Both the position numbers and the translations under genes were made by a program. Positions 27,085 through 39,949 of a stretch of 64,000 bases of DNA are shown in pieces. Numbering within the stretch: the stretch's first letter is position 1; every line of letters begins with the position of its first letter. The notes below the pieces were generated by a model. The model was not told the origin of the DNA, did not search any database, and saw only the letters and a program-made list of their open reading frames with translations. Source of the stretch: Dendrophyllia cribrosa (taxonomy: Eukaryota > Cnidaria > Anthozoa > Scleractinia > Dendrophylliidae); the NCBI GenBank assembly GCA_024195265.1, contig JAJLRJ010000005.1:45957587-46021586 (forward strand), read 5' to 3'.

Positions 27085-30000
27085 AAATCCTATGCCAACC
27101 GCAGAACATTTTAGGAGGAGCCACCCACAATGTGAGCACAGTCACGGACAACACAAATAAGTAAGGAAAACAATGCAAAGTGATACTTTCAAAATGTCTC
27201 TAAGGAAAACAATGTGATGTATTGTTGCCCAGATAAATCCACTCACCACTCGGTCATACAGAACAGGAGGTGGTCTCCAGGCCAACTTCTCCTCGCGCTC
27301 TGTCTTGACAAGCCATTTCCGTTTGATTGCCACAAGAATAAGCGGCACAATGCGCAGCAGTTGCATTGCATATCCAGTCAAGGTAGCTAACATGATGTAG
27401 CAAATAAAAAACACGGACTGTGAAGGTAGAGCTTCAGCTAGGAAAGACGGAATCTTGGATGGGTTATCTAACATCTCCCTCAGCTTGTTAAGCGCTGATC
27501 CAGCTATAGCCATGAAAAGGAACTTGTTAACGAGCTGTGAAAGAAAGTAAAATGAATGCATAAATCGTTTTTGAACTCTTGGCATGTTGCCTGAATGTCA
27601 CTGATAGAAGTTTTATTACACTTACGAAATAATCCTTACAGCTTACACTCCAGCCCCAGACAAACCGATACTGGAATTATGTTACCGCCCTACTCATATC
27701 TCTCTATAGCATACACATTACCACTCTACTCATATCTCTCTACAGCATACTAATCCATACAGCTTACCACTCTACTCATATCTCTCTAGAGCATACAGCT
27801 TACCACTCTATTCATATCTCTCTACAGCATACAGCTTACCACTCTACTCATATCTCTCTACAACATACAGCTTACCACTCTACTCATATCTCTCTACAAC
27901 ATACAGCTAACCACTCTACTCATATCTCTCTACAGCATACAGCTTACCACTCTATTCATATCTCTTTACAGCATACAGGTTACCACTCTACTCATATCTA
28001 TTTACAGCATACAGCTTACCACTCTACTCATATCTCTCTACAGCATACAGCTTACCACTCTACTCATATCTCTCTACAGCATACAGCTTACCACTCTATT
28101 CATATCTCTTTACAGCATACAGCTTACCACTCTATTCATATCTCTTTACAGCATACAGCTTACCACTCTACTCATATCTATTTACAGCATACAGCTTACC
28201 ACTCTACTCATATCTCTCTGCAGCATACAGCTTACCACTCTACTCATATCTCTCTACAGCATACAGCTTACCACTCTATTCATATCTCTTTACAGCATAC
28301 AGCTTACCACTCTATTCATATCTCTTTACAGCATACAGCTTACCACTCTATTCATATCTCTTTACAGCATACAGCTTACCACTCTATTCATATCTCTTTA
28401 CAGCATACAGCTTACCACTCTATTCATATCTCTTTACAGCATGCACCTTACCACTCTATTCATATCTCTTTACAGCATACAGCTTACCACTCTATTCATA
28501 TCTCTCTACAGCATGCAGCTTACCACTCTATTTATATCTCTCTACAGCATACAGCTTACCACTATTTTTATCTCTCTACAGCATACAGCTTACCATGTAT
28601 TCATATCTCTCTACAGCATACAGCTTACCACTCTATTCATATCTCTCTACAGCATACAGCTTACCACTCTAGTATATCTCTTTACAGCATGCAGCTTACC
28701 ACTCTATTCATATCTCTTTACAGCATACAGCTTACCACTCTATTCATATCTCTCTACAGCATACAGCTTACCACTCTACTCATATCTCTCTACAGCATAC
28801 AGCTTACCACTCTATTCATATCTCTCTACAGCATACAGCTTACCACTCTATTCATATCTCTTTACAGCATACAGCTTACCACTCTACTCATATCTCTGTA
28901 AACATACAGCTTACCACTCTACTCATATCTCTCTACAGCATACAGCTTACCACTCTACTCATATCTCTCTACAGCATACAGCTTACCACTCTACTCATAT
29001 CTCTCTACAGCATACAGCTTACCGCTCTACTCATATCTCTCTACAGCATACAGCTTACCACTCTATTTATATCTCTCTACAGCATACAGCTTACCACTCT
29101 ATTCATATCTCTCTACAGCATACAGCTGACCACTCTATTTATATCTCTCTACAGCATACAGCTTACCACTCTATTCATATCTCTCTACAGCATACGGCTG
29201 ACCACTCTATTTATATCTCTCTACAGCATACAGCTGACCACTCTATTTATATCTCTCTACAGCATACAGCTTACCACTCTATTCATATCTCTCTACAGCA
29301 TACAGCTGACCACTCTATTTATATCTCTCTACAGCATACAGCTTACCACTCTATTCATATCTCTCTACAGCAGACAGCTGACCACTCTATTTACATCTCT
29401 CTACAGCATACAGCTTACCACTCTATTCATATCTCTCTACAGCATACAGCTGACCACTCTATTTACATCTCTCTACAGCATACAGCTTACCACTCTATTC
29501 ATATCTCTCTACAGCATACAGCTGACCACTCTATTTATATCTCTCTACAGCATACAGCTTACCACTCTATTCATATCTCTCTACAGCATACAGCTTACCA
29601 CTCTATTTATATCTCTCTACAGCATACAGCTGACCACTCTATTTATATCTCTCTACAGCATACAGCTTACCACTCTATTCATATCTCTCTACAGCATACA
29701 GCTGACCACTCTATTTATATCTCTCTACAGCATACAGCTTACCACTCTATCCATATCTCTCTACAGTCTACAGCATACCGCTTACCACTCTATTCATATC
29801 TCTCTACAGCATACAGCTTACCACTCTACTCACATCTCTCTACAGCGTTCTCTTGCAATTTGCAGCAAAGTGGCCGCGTTCTACTACAGTGATATAACAT
29901 GGACCTTCGCCTTTTCTGCGCTGGGCGGCTTTGCGGGTGGCAGAATGTTTCTGTCTACACGTGCACTGCCCAAATATTCTAGATCCCTTTCCCACGCAGA

Positions 30001-33000
30001 CGTTTTCGTTTGTATCTAAAACGGAGAATCCGAAAACGCGTTTCCAGACATAAATACAATAGAAACACGGATAGATGGCCAAGCTGTCTTAAAGAACCTT
30101 CGTTTTGTTCTGTCTTAAAAATCTTTACTTTGCTAGGGTAAAGGCATTTTTGAAAATCTCCATTTTCAGTGCGTTTTCGATGTTAACGTATGAACGGGAA
30201 GGCCTAACCCTACCGAATTCCCCGTTTTCAACTAAAAGCGATCCAAAACACACGCGTGTGGACGGAGCGTGGACAGAGCGACAAATACAACATTCGATGT
30301 CACGTTTTAGTGTTCTAACACATGCTTACTTAAGCGGGACAAATAACCTTGCTAAATACCGAATCGCGTCTTGAAATAAAATCAGTATATACCCACACTG
30401 TGTAAACTGCAAAAAAGAATTTCCCATGGGTGTAGTAGCGTTAACCAGTTTTGGGAAGAGACTCTGATTAGTTCAAATATAAATGGGATATTTAACATAG
30501 AATGCATTTTAAACAATTTATTTACCATAAAAATAAACAGTTTTCCAAGAACAGATCTGTCCACTTCACTTTGCGATGGTATTCCCTCAAGCTTGCTAAA
30601 GAGTTGCATAATCTAAATAATGAAGAAAAAACAACACTGTTTTACAGTAACACATACACAAATCTATATTTCCTTTGGCTGTAAATTTGGCTAGCTTTGC
30701 AGGTTTGGGAATGTTCTTATATCTAGTATCACAACGACTGTCGTACTTCATGTCACGACTGGCTTTAATCGGTGGTTACGTTTTATAGCACGTACACGTG
30801 ATTGATTTTCAGGCCGTTTTATCGACGCGAATCCTCAGTACCGCATTTCAGATCACCACTGGCATAGTATCTTGCGTCATCAGCGCGCAAATTCAGAACC
30901 ACGAGTGTTTTCTTTGAGGCTAAGTTTGCGAAATAAATAAGTGGTTGTTTTCTCCAAAACAAGCACAGTGACCTTAGTTTTTATTGCATGATTTTGGTGT
31001 TAAAAATAAATTATCTTCTTAGAGTTAAGAGTTTTTAAAATTTTCTTCGTCAGCTGAAAAAGTTATCGCTTTAACGCGTACATATCCGTTACTCATTGGC
31101 ATAAAATAATTACTTTGAGATCATGCATGCAAGGAACATTTTAAGTCAATGCCGTTTAAAGCTGTCTGTCTTTGCCATAACTGAATGAATGAATGAATGA
31201 ATGTAGTCTTTATTAAAAATAAGATAAAAACATACGTGGGTCTTAAAAGAGGTGAAAAAAACCTTAAAAACTAAGTTAAAATGGTATATAACTATGCTTC
31301 CAACTACCTTAAAAATGTAACATGGATTGATGAACTACGCATGCCCGTGATAGGGATGAATTAGGTAACTTCAGTCAATCGACGCCAAAAAGGACACACG
31401 ATCTTGAAAACTATAAATATCTTACGTTATATTACGTACAGACTTACCAAAGGCAAAATAGCGAAGAAAATCACCAGTGCTAAACTGGATAAAAAACCTT
31501 CAATTGCACCCTTAACAAAAGCGGAAAGATCCAAAACTGAGAAAATAAAATAAAATAAATAGCGTTAAATTAAGTACAAAGTCACTCAAATTTTAAACGA
31601 AAAAAACAAAATCAAAATTCAATAGTCAACTGAATAGTGTCACCTGGCTTCAAAAATGGGGCAACTTTTGTGAGGTTTTGTAAAGAGACCAAAGTTGAGG
31701 TGAATGCCACTGGCACAGTCCAGAAAAACACCAGCAGAAATACCAGCACATAGATAAGAACTGTGCGCACTTTTCTAACATGATAAAACAAAAGAAAATG
31801 TACATTGAAACAAATTACTTTTATTATATGTGGAACCCCATACAATTTGACTATACTAATGCCACAATTTACCGTCAAAGTAAACTTGCGTTAAACGGAT
31901 CTGTGACTCTCTCGTGGAGACTGGAAGGGAGTCAACTCAGTGAAGTGAGGGTGGGTGAAAAAGTACTTGGGGGGAGGTGGTGGGAGGCTGGTTGACCGCC
32001 TCGATTTCTGTGTCTCATGTATTGTGCTACTGAATACTCCATTGGCCGAGGAGAGATAAACTGTGCTACACACTATGTGTACATATATATCAAACAGGAC
32101 AAATGAGGGAACAGAAGTATGTATATACCGCACCTTTGCCAAAGGCCAACAGACAGGTTTTTCCAAAGTACACAGGCCAGTTCAGGGGCTGGCATGACAT
32201 CAACAGTTAGAGGGGAGTGGTTCCAATCGGCTTGAACCGCTACTGTTGATTCACGAAGAGAACGAAACACCACAAAACTGCACGGGAAAAGGGCGTGGCT
32301 CTTTTCGGTCTCTTCGTCCAATTTTGCTTGTGTTTCCTGCAATGGAACATTTTAAGCTCTTACTCAGCAATGTTGACTTCAGTGGACGTTCCTTTATAAT
32401 TAATTTGTAAAAGTGAGAATATATAGTTTTTGACCTCAGTATCATTTTCTTACTCACTTCAAGCTCTGTTCCATATTGAGTGATGGAGTCAAATTTTGTT
32501 CCACAGCAGATCAACTTTTTATGCGTCGGCTTTTCTCCTGTTTTCTCGTGTACAGCCTAAACAAGCATAGATATACTGAAGTAAACAAGTAGATATACTG
32601 AAGTAAACAAGTGCACAGGTCCGCATTGCCTTCAACTTCAAATTTCTTTACTGCAAACATTTGCATATATTTTTTTATCGAGGGTGTCCTTTTCTAAAAT
32701 GTAAAACGTTTCAACTCGTTGCATAAAATCAACGCGGCATAATGCATAATATTCTGTAGTTCAATCGCGCTTTTGTAATCAGCGACATCGGCCGGTGATT
32801 GCTGGCTAGATATGATTACTAATAGTCGTTTTGATAAAACTCTGAAGATTTTGTTTACTGCCGCAATAAAATCGTTTAACTAGACTACAGTGGAACCCTG
32901 ATATACCAACATGCCAAGTGACTGGGAAAAACGTGGTCGTTATAACAGGAGTTCGTTATAAACCTGTTATGGTGAATTTGTGGAAAACAGACCAAAATCT

Positions 33001-36000
33001 TCGTTACATCGGGTTTGGCTAATACTTATTTTACCTAAAATTCAACAGTGTCAGATCTGGCAGATTAAAATCTTTTTCCAATCTCTGTTGATTCGTTTCG
33101 TATTCAACTTTTGTCGCGTGATAACACTTATTCATTATATCAGGGTAGATTTTAAGTTTCAGTTTCTGGATTGTGCTCGTTATAACGGGGATTTCGTTAT
33201 ACTGGGCTCGTTATACCTATACCGGGGTTCCACTTCAATAAAATAATAACTTCTTTGACCAGAAGAAAGCCAAATAATACTTACATTCGCGTGCTCTAAC
33301 TTCCATTTAAGGGCATTGCGCTCATCCAATAACTCTTGCCACTTAGTTAGATCTTCAACAATGACGACATCTTCAACCTGTGGTTAGAAAAATGTATGCT
33401 AAACAGAGTATTTGTATAGGTAATAGGATGAGTTGTAGTGATATTTGGTAATAATACCGCAAGTAATATTTCAAAATTGTCCAATATTTTGGACAATTTT
33501 GAAATATTACGAGCGGTATTATTACCAAAATATCACGTACAACTCATCCTATTTTTTGTTTATAAAATAGGCTCAGAAATTTTTTTCAAAAGTGTCTTTT
33601 CGTTCGTTACAGTCAAATGAACACCGCGTTATAGTGGGAACATTTCACATTGAATGAATGACAGCGCTTCACGGTTGCGCACTGTTCTTGTCAAAAACAG
33701 AGCTAAATTTAGTTTGCCGAGGGAAAGAAGTTGAAAGTCGTCTCTAAAAGTTTTTACAGCCTTCCTACTGCCAAAAATGAACCGTAATACATGTGAATCG
33801 GCGTGTCAAAACGGAGAATCAAAGAAAGGGCTGAAACTAGAGCTTATTTCACTTCGTATTTAACTGTTTTTCTGTACAATTCCAACGGTGGCATCGGCTC
33901 CGGCGCTGTACTTTATTGTCACCTGGCAGTTGTGAAAGTGGTTCACCGTCATCGTCTGGCAAATTGGATTTTGCTGTACAGGCAAATTGGAAAAAACCTG
34001 ACGGGGAGCAGTTGTTCTTCGTCTTCAAAGGTGAGCGCTTTTGTTGCATTTGGCCTTTTCCCGAAGCCCTGTTCGCGAAGTCCTCTCGCTTTTCCTTCAA
34101 GAACTTGTCTGCATTTCACAAAATCTCGATCCTTCGCTATGCAATGTTTGATCTCGTTTTCCCTGAGATGTCTATCTAGGGCCGACAACATAACTCGTAG
34201 GCTGTCAGGCTCATATTCAGAGCCATCGTTTTTTCGCACTTCAGCAAAGAAAACAGCGAGAGTCGCGTCCAATTCTTGGGCTTCATACTTCAAAATGTCG
34301 TCTTCTCGGCCTTTGCGTTTAGCCCATGTTTTCCACACATTGACTCACGTATTTGTGGTTTTTGTCGTATTTTTGTTTTTCGCTTTTTTAGCCAGTTGTT
34401 CAATTACTTCAGGAAATCTGTCCGCCATTTTTTTGAAAAGACAAAAAAAATGTAAACACGTCGCTTGGTAGTCATAGCAACCGTGTTATACCACTGCGTC
34501 ATTGCTGAAATACTTTGAAATTCCACTATTACGTCAGAATAGTTCTGTCATCAGCCAATCAAATGTCCCAAATTTCTGAGCCTATATTATAAATGGTATT
34601 ATTAATACTGGTTAAACAGAGTATTTAAGGAATTACTAACACTGGTTAAACATAGTATTTATGGAATTACCAACACTAATGCCTTTGGAATAATGTATAA
34701 AAAGGGCAGTTAACTGGTTATTATACGAATATAGAACTCTTGATTAATACCTGGTTTGGAAAAAGATCTCCTGCATAGCTTTTCATGCTTTCGTGATCCT
34801 TGAGCTAATAATAAAACAACCATTAGTTAGCACACGTCATTTCTCTTGCTTTAGAAACATTTTACTAACAACATACCGCCACAACCAGCTTCACTTGCGC
34901 TAGGCGTCTTCGCTTGCGCTAGGCGTACGCGCTAAAAAAGGGAAGGGGTCGGAGGGGGGTTTCGAGGAGGCCGCGGAAAGCACAAGGAGCGATAGTGTTT
35001 TATCCCCTTTTTAACGCCATCACGCAAGTTATAACTAGCGGTGTACCGTGTATAAAAGAAACGTAAAGGTTGTACCAAAGATACCAGTCATAACAAGCCG
35101 TGTACCACGTAAAGGATGGATTGACATGACCTTGACCTTGTTGTTATGTTGAAGCAAACTCGCTGGAATTATAGCTTCAAATCAGCTTTAAACAAGCTCA
35201 AATCAGCACACGAAAACAATGAATAAACTGTAGACAAAAAAACAAGAACAACAACTCTTCGAGTAGTGAAGTCGTGCTTTAAGGTCGCGGGGGAAACCTG
35301 GGCATGAATAAATTCATAAGGCAAATTTTGGCAGGGGTGTCACTTTGAAAAACGTTATATCGTGAAGGTTTAAAAGCCGATTTCGCTAAAATTTAACAGA
35401 GATATTGGCGAATAATGGAAGTGCGTAAGAATTGTTTTTTATTGAAGGGATCGCGCTTTGCGGCAATGCTGTATAAAGCCACTAAAGTTTTTTTTTAAAA
35501 TGTGGTTTTGTGTCCAAGTTTGCTCCTCGAGAAGAACACAAAGCAAGTTGATTTCCCCACTCACTGATCCGTCAAAACGTCTATTGTGTCATATCTGACT
35601 CCGATTTTTTTATTTCAACTTTAATTAAAAGTTATTAGCTTTTAAAGGAGTAAAATTGTTCATGTTAGGATTTGAAGCCTCATATCTTCCCTTTGAAAGC
35701 CTATTTAAAAATTTTGAGTCAGATATGACAATCTACAATACACCTAGTTTGAATTCTTGGACATAAAATTGCTTGTTTCTACGCTTCCGAAGGCTTCCCG
35801 ACCAAACACGAATGCAAAAAATATATACAGTCGAACCTCCCGTTAGCGACCACCCAAAATGTCAAGCCTAGGTGGTCGCTTACGGGAGGTGGTCGCTTAG
35901 GAGAGTTCAGACCATATTGGGTCAAAATTTTGCCTTATTAGCATATGGTAACTGCAGAGACTTATCCCATGTGCCAATGCCCATCTAAACCCATGTAATA

Positions 36001-38169
36001 ACTTTTAGTAGTCACAAAAATATTTAAGCTTTCCAAAATACTTATTCAGAGTTTCATGGTTCGCTTCTGTTAATTTACCTAATAAGGCGAATGGAACAAG
36101 TCTCACGATAGTTACAAATTGAATCTTTAATGTTGTCTAAACGTTAAGGGGAACTGAACATGAACTAATAAGGATTGGATTGCTAGCTTTAAATTTGACA
36201 GCCCTTTTATATTACTGGTGGTTTACATGTTAACAAGCGTAAAAAACTGTACATTAACCACCGGAATTTCCACTCAAAAGACCCTTTTTCTGGCTACAAA
36301 TGCCATTTTATGGCCATTATCTAACCAAATTGAGGCCGAACAGTCAAAAACATCGTTTACAGCTCGGAAACTAAACCCTCCTACCATTTGTAGAAGAATT
36401 TGAGAATTTGAGTTCGGCATAGGTTTTGAACGAGAAAAACAGGACTTGTCTTGAGGAATGTGATAATGTTACAACAACTCATTATCCAATTTCCGCTCTA
36501 TTATCTGTCAAGTAGCTTCAAGTGGTCGCTTACGGGAGGTTAAAAACAAAAGAAAATTTCAAACTTTTAGCTCTAAAAGTGGTCGCGGTCGCTTACGAGA
36601 GGTGGTCGCTTACAAGAGGTTCCAAATATAGTGATTTGACTTGGAAACTTTTGGTATTTTGGAAAACTGGTCGCTGAGGAGACGTGGTCGCTTACGAGAG
36701 GTGGTCGCAACCGGAGGTTCGACTGTATTTATGATAATTTTGCTAATTTTAATCCACGGGCTATTGTCAACACTTCATGCGGAAAGAACAATGCGTTAAA
36801 AAATAGTGTATTTTAAGCCTGGTTTCCATATAATCGCAACGATCGCAACGTGTTGGTTTCCATATGATCGCAAAGGTCGCAAGAATCGCAGCGATCGTCG
36901 ATCGTAACGATCGCTGCGTTGATATGGAAACCAGGCTTTAGGCGTCAACAGATGCAGTCCGAATAAAATAGATCCAGTTCGATTGCGTTAATTTAGTTCG
37001 ATTTTGTTCGAATTTGTTCGATTGGTTTCATTTGTTCGATAATCGAACTCACACAAAATTAGATGTTCGATTATGTTTGATTGCCAAACGCAATCGAACA
37101 CCAGTCGTTCGATTGGTGTTCGACAGCCCGGGTCTTTACACACCACGTGTTTATTCAACTCCAGAAGCTTCCAGACAAAGGAAAACTCCAGACAAAGGAT
37201 CGATAAAAATTACATTTGAAAGCTACGATTTGATCAGTTATCCAGTGGTTCTATGTTTTCTTTTTTTTTTGTCTTTTTTCATCGGCATTTATATTCTCAA
37301 ACAAAAATCTTGATTTTTCTAACTAACTTGCTCGAATAAGCCGAATTCAGAACGTGCGTGACACATGTTTAGCATGTAACGCTATACAAAGGAAATTATT
37401 CAGTTCGCCTGTTTTTATCTGGTCTATTATTTATGTCAAATGCAAATCTTTATTCTACCAGCTGCTTGACTAGTGAATGCATGCAGTGGCAAATAAGGTA
37501 GATTAAGATTATAATTTCACGAATCTATTTTTTGTTGGAATTAAAATAAATAACTGTCAAAGCTGCGTATTGAATTTGATGGGCGCTCACCTTGGCCGGT
37601 AAATCTCTAACCAGCACAGCATACTGATGGCCCATCCCTCGGCTGAGATACTCCTGGCGGTAACCGATAAATGTTTTCCACTCCTGATACAGAAGATAGC
37701 AGATCACCAATGTATACGCCCAGGCAGCAACAACATGAGCCCAAACCTTCGGTGACTTGGGTTCAACATTAGACACCGCAATTTTATCGAGCCCGTGTAA
37801 ATCTCCTCCGCCGAAATAATTCACGGGGATGAGGACTATGATCCCGTATGGCAACAGCACAAGCGATATTTTCAAGCAAAGTTTCAAAAACCGCATGTGG
37901 ATGACCGCGTCGATTCCCGCGTAATGGAAGACTTCTTGGTCTTTGACGACAAACGCGGGAAAAAGCCATGAAAAGAAGGACTGTGTACGTTTACCTGGCG
38001 CTGGGGTTTCTATCAAAAGCTGCCTTGGTGCGTAAATCTTTTTGTGTTTCTGCCGTAAGACACAAAATAAGATCAAGCAAACAACTGCAATGATCAGATT
38101 GAGAATAAGCGCTGACACAAACTTGTTTGTAGTGTCATCCGTGATTTCATCGTTCGTATCGTTTGCCAT
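23638..38169 (-). CDS. CSC1-like (OSCA/TMEM63 superfamily) calcium-permeable cation channel, copy A, 12 exons
   Basis: Exons, joined on the minus strand: 38169-37591, 34804-34751, 33377-33285, 32556-32458, 32336-32134, 31774-31644, 31536-31448, 30612-30526, 27534-27247, 26522-26341, 25066-24856, 23811-23638. All introns are GT-AG. The total is 2190 nt, or 729 residues plus stop, the usual family length. Exon 1 carries the N-terminal TM domain ([27 protein letters not shown]). Exons 2-5 form the cytosolic domain, ending [14 protein letters not shown]. Exons 6-11 carry the channel TM region ([28 protein letters not shown]). These proteins are plasma-membrane or organellar mechano- or osmosensitive cation channels; the substrate here is inferred. 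Intron 8 holds a 2.2-kb minisatellite. Exon borders are judged by eye. Confidence 0.88.
24669..24840. repeat. (TCTG)n microsatellite in intron 11 of copy A
   Basis: An interrupted TCTG/TCTA tract begins about 15 bp beyond the exon 11 donor. The matching tract in copy B (49108-49215) is shorter and carries more GACTC interruptions. Confidence 0.9.
26098..26242. mobile_element. Palindromic MITE with GGCC..GTTGTTCAAAA ends, only in copy A
   Basis: Arms are GTTGTTCAAAACGTGGATAG and TGGATAGCACTATCCA...TTTTGAACAAC; the interior alternates GGATAGCGCTATCC-type words. It interrupts CTATTCAGATC, which is intact in copy B near 50192. Confidence 0.82.
27684..29845. repeat. 36-bp minisatellite, about 60 units, in intron 8 of copy A
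   Basis: The unit is AGCTTACCACTCTATTCATA followed by TCTCTCTACAGCATAC. Between about 29120 and 29740 units with TTACC and TGACC alternate, giving a 72-bp higher-order repeat. As 36 is a multiple of three, it produces long false reading frames on the plus strand. Copy B keeps only about two units at 51355-51425. Confidence 0.97.
32888..33238. repeat. MITE with CAGTGGAACCC ends in intron 3 of copy A
   Basis: Inverted ends CAGTGGAACCCTGATATA and TATACCGGGGTTCCACT enclose repeated TCGTTATA words. The same insertion in copy B (55016-55829) is longer because of a nested element. Confidence 0.7.
33421..34590. mobile_element. Inverted-repeat element carrying a DUF3504/Crypton-like ORF, only in copy A
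   Basis: It sits in intron 2 of gene A; the matching intron of copy B has only a 34-bp minisatellite there. The left part (33421-33552) is a long palindrome with TTGTCCAATATTTTGGACAA at its centre. GGCTCAGAAATTT near 33570 pairs with AAATTTCTGAGCC near 34570. Confidence 0.6.
33949..34428 (-). pseudogene. DUF3504-type (Crypton tyrosine-recombinase N-terminal) fragment, disrupted
   Basis: An ATG at 34428 opens MADRFPEVIEQLAKKAK, but a stop interrupts the frame near 34345. The next ORF (34338-33949) continues with WKTWAKRKGREDDI, then ELDATLAVFFAEVRKNDG, YEPDSLRVMLSALDRHL and VLEGKARGLREQGFGKRPN. This order is that of the DUF3504 domain found in Crypton-derived tyrosine recombinases and in QRICH1/ZMYM-type host proteins. 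The catalytic recombinase part is absent, so this is a fragment carried by a non-autonomous element. The domain call is from memory of the family pattern. Confidence 0.6.
35828..36725. mobile_element. 898-bp MITE with TA target duplication (Tc/mariner-like)
   Basis: The ends CAGTCGAACCTCCCGTTAGC and its inverse (GGAGGTTCGACTG) are flanked by TA on each side. GTGGTCGCTTACGGGAGG words repeat inside. No transposase frame is left. It is absent from copy B. Confidence 0.8.
36814..36940. repeat. Palindromic MITE with AAGCCTGGTTTCCATAT ends
   Basis: Ends AAGCCTGGTTTCCATAT and ATATGGAAACCAGGCTT enclose ATCGCAACGATCGCA words. Confidence 0.75.
36960..37135. repeat. ATCGAAC-array MITE fragment
   Basis: Repeated TTCGATT/ATCGAAC words match the end arrays of the element at 13785-14535. 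The corresponding copy B fragment is at about 56922-57230. Confidence 0.6.
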
Positions 38170-38789
38170 TTTCTATGCGCTATCGATGTTTTCACCGTTT
38201 GCTGGGAGCTACACCCAACACTCGGATTTTGCTAGAATGATAGAAACTTTACAAGTATAATTCGTATGATAATAGCGCCAAAATAATTATGAATAGAAAA
38301 TAAAAAGAAATGTGACCAATAAGTTTGAGAGTGTGTGGTCACGTGACGGGCAGTCAACCCCCTCAGGCCACCAGCGGATTTCGAGCGTGAACGACTAAAA
38401 TAAATATTCAATCCAGAAAAATCTGCCATTTTCTTAAGTGATAAACAACATCTCTTGGCCGAACATTTAGCTACCACTAGATTTTATCTTAGCGTCTAGA
38501 AATAGCATTCTATAAATTGTACAAGAAAAACAAGAAAACAAAGCGCACATCGCATTCAATTGTAATTTATGCACAACTCTGTTATGTCTGTTATAGACCG
38601 CGTGACATTTAATGATGAATTTGTGCGGGGGAGGGTGAGGGGATGGGGAATCTTTCACAGCCCGATTAAAATGTTCAGCATTGATTTTCTTTTACCAGTT
38701 CGCAGGTTTTTTTGTGTTGTTTTTTAAAGGTTATCTTAAATTTTAAAACATTTACCAAGATGAATGCCAGACTGTTACTGACATAAAAA

Positions 38790-39352
38790 AAAAACTTTAA
38801 AGTGTATATGACAGTGATTTTTTTATTTGCTTGATCGAATCTACATGATGTTTTGATAAGACAAAGGAAAAAAAATTCAATATCGATTTTCCTTCTCCGC
38901 GTTTTGGCCGTCTAAAAACGTGAAATTTCATTTCCGGTGTACTGTATTACAAAACCGCGCAAGAAGAAAGACTGGAAATAGTCCGCTGTGACGTCAATAC
39001 AAGGATGCCAGTGTCGCGATTTCTCAGTTCCTCCGTTTTTTGGTGCGTGTTACTACAACCGTAGACAACACACCTTAATAGAACCATGTTTCTTCCTCAG
39101 GGCGCATCAAAACATGTGAAGAACTGAGAAACCTCGACACCGGCATTCCTGTATTGACGTCACAGCGGACTATTTCCAGTCTTCTTCTTGCGCGGTTTTG
39201 TAACAACCGGAAGTGAAATTTCACGTGTTTAGACGGCTACAACGCAGAGAAGAAAAATCGATATCGAAAATTGTTTTCCATTTTCTTATCAGAACATCAT
39301 GTAGATTCGATCAAGCAAATAAAAAAAATCACTGTCATATACACTTTAACAT
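38790..39352. repeat. Long palindromic element upstream of gene A, absent from copy B
   Basis: Arms of about 230 bp run from AAAGTGTATATGACAGTGAT inward, through TGACGTCAATACAAGGATGC, to the inverted copy ending ATCACTGTCATATACACTTT. The copy B region near 58850 lacks it. Confidence 0.75.
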
Positions 39353-39690
39353 GCAAGGCTAATCAGGCAGCTGAATTCGTTCGATTTCTTTTAATATTTG
39401 TCCAATATTTCGATTAGACAAAACTGACATATTTCGACCAACAAAACTAAAAAAAAAAAAATACTAGAACGGTGCGCTCTTTCAATTTGAATTTTACCAT
39501 AGCATCCGAACAGAAGAGATCCGGCAACTACTTATGTGTTTATTTGTGTCGTGTGGTCTTCTGCTCTCAAAGGTTTAATTTATGCGTCGTGTGCACCTCT
39601 GCTCCGCTGTCAAAGATTTAACAACTGCGCAGTGTGGACCTCTGCTTTCAAATGTTCAATACTCTGCTTTACCGGGCGACCAGTACAGTA

Positions 39691-39949
39691 AAAACCCGCA
39701 TATAAGAACCTAGAATTTTCGAGATCAGGCTGAACAGGTTGTTATATTTCAAAGTACTTTTTGACAAATCAGGCTGCATAATCATTCACAGAAATATTAC
39801 ACTACTAGTACACAATGGTTTAGAACCAGTTTTACTAACAAACATATGCTTGCCTAGCTAAATAATAACAGTCAGAATGCTTGCTGACTTTGTTAGAGGT
39901 TTCACATACAGTAATATCCAGAATTTTGATAATCGAAATTGGAGTGATC
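39691..39949. other. Spacer between the two duplication units, no gene seen
   Basis: It begins CAGTAAAAACCCGCATATAA, a possible MITE end, and has no counterpart that I recognise elsewhere in the window. Confidence 0.4.

Larger units (their letters stand above)
34805..37590. other. Intron 1 of CSC1-like gene A, filled with repeats
   Basis: Besides the MITEs listed separately, it holds one unit of the GGAAGGGG motif expanded in copy B, and an AT-rich tract from about 35000 to 35830 with no recognisable gene. Copy B's intron 1 lacks most of 35050-36900. Confidence 0.6.
17807..39690. repeat. Tandem duplication, copy 1 (contains CSC1-like gene A)
   Basis: Sequence from about 17807 (AAAATGGCCACTTCCAAAAT region) matches sequence from about 39955 onward. 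The match continues, with copy-specific insertions, through the gene to GCGACCAGTA near 39685, which matches 59100. Exons align base for base. Copy 1 is longer mainly because of LINEs, TTAA elements, an intron-8 minisatellite, a DUF3504-carrying element and a 898-bp TA-flanked MITE. Confidence 0.88.

Noticed and set aside
27684..29845. Possible CRISPR-like array (regular repeats)
   Set aside because: Units are tandem without unique spacers and lie in a eukaryotic intron.
28441..29892. 483-codon plus-strand ORF of HISLQHTAYHS-type repeats
   Set aside because: It is produced by the 36-bp minisatellite, whose length is a multiple of three. It has no independent coding evidence and lies antisense in an intron of the CSC1-like gene.
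33803..34471. 222-codon plus-strand ORF, Ser/Phe-rich
   Set aside because: It is antisense to the better-supported DUF3504-like frame on the minus strand and has no recognisable domain.
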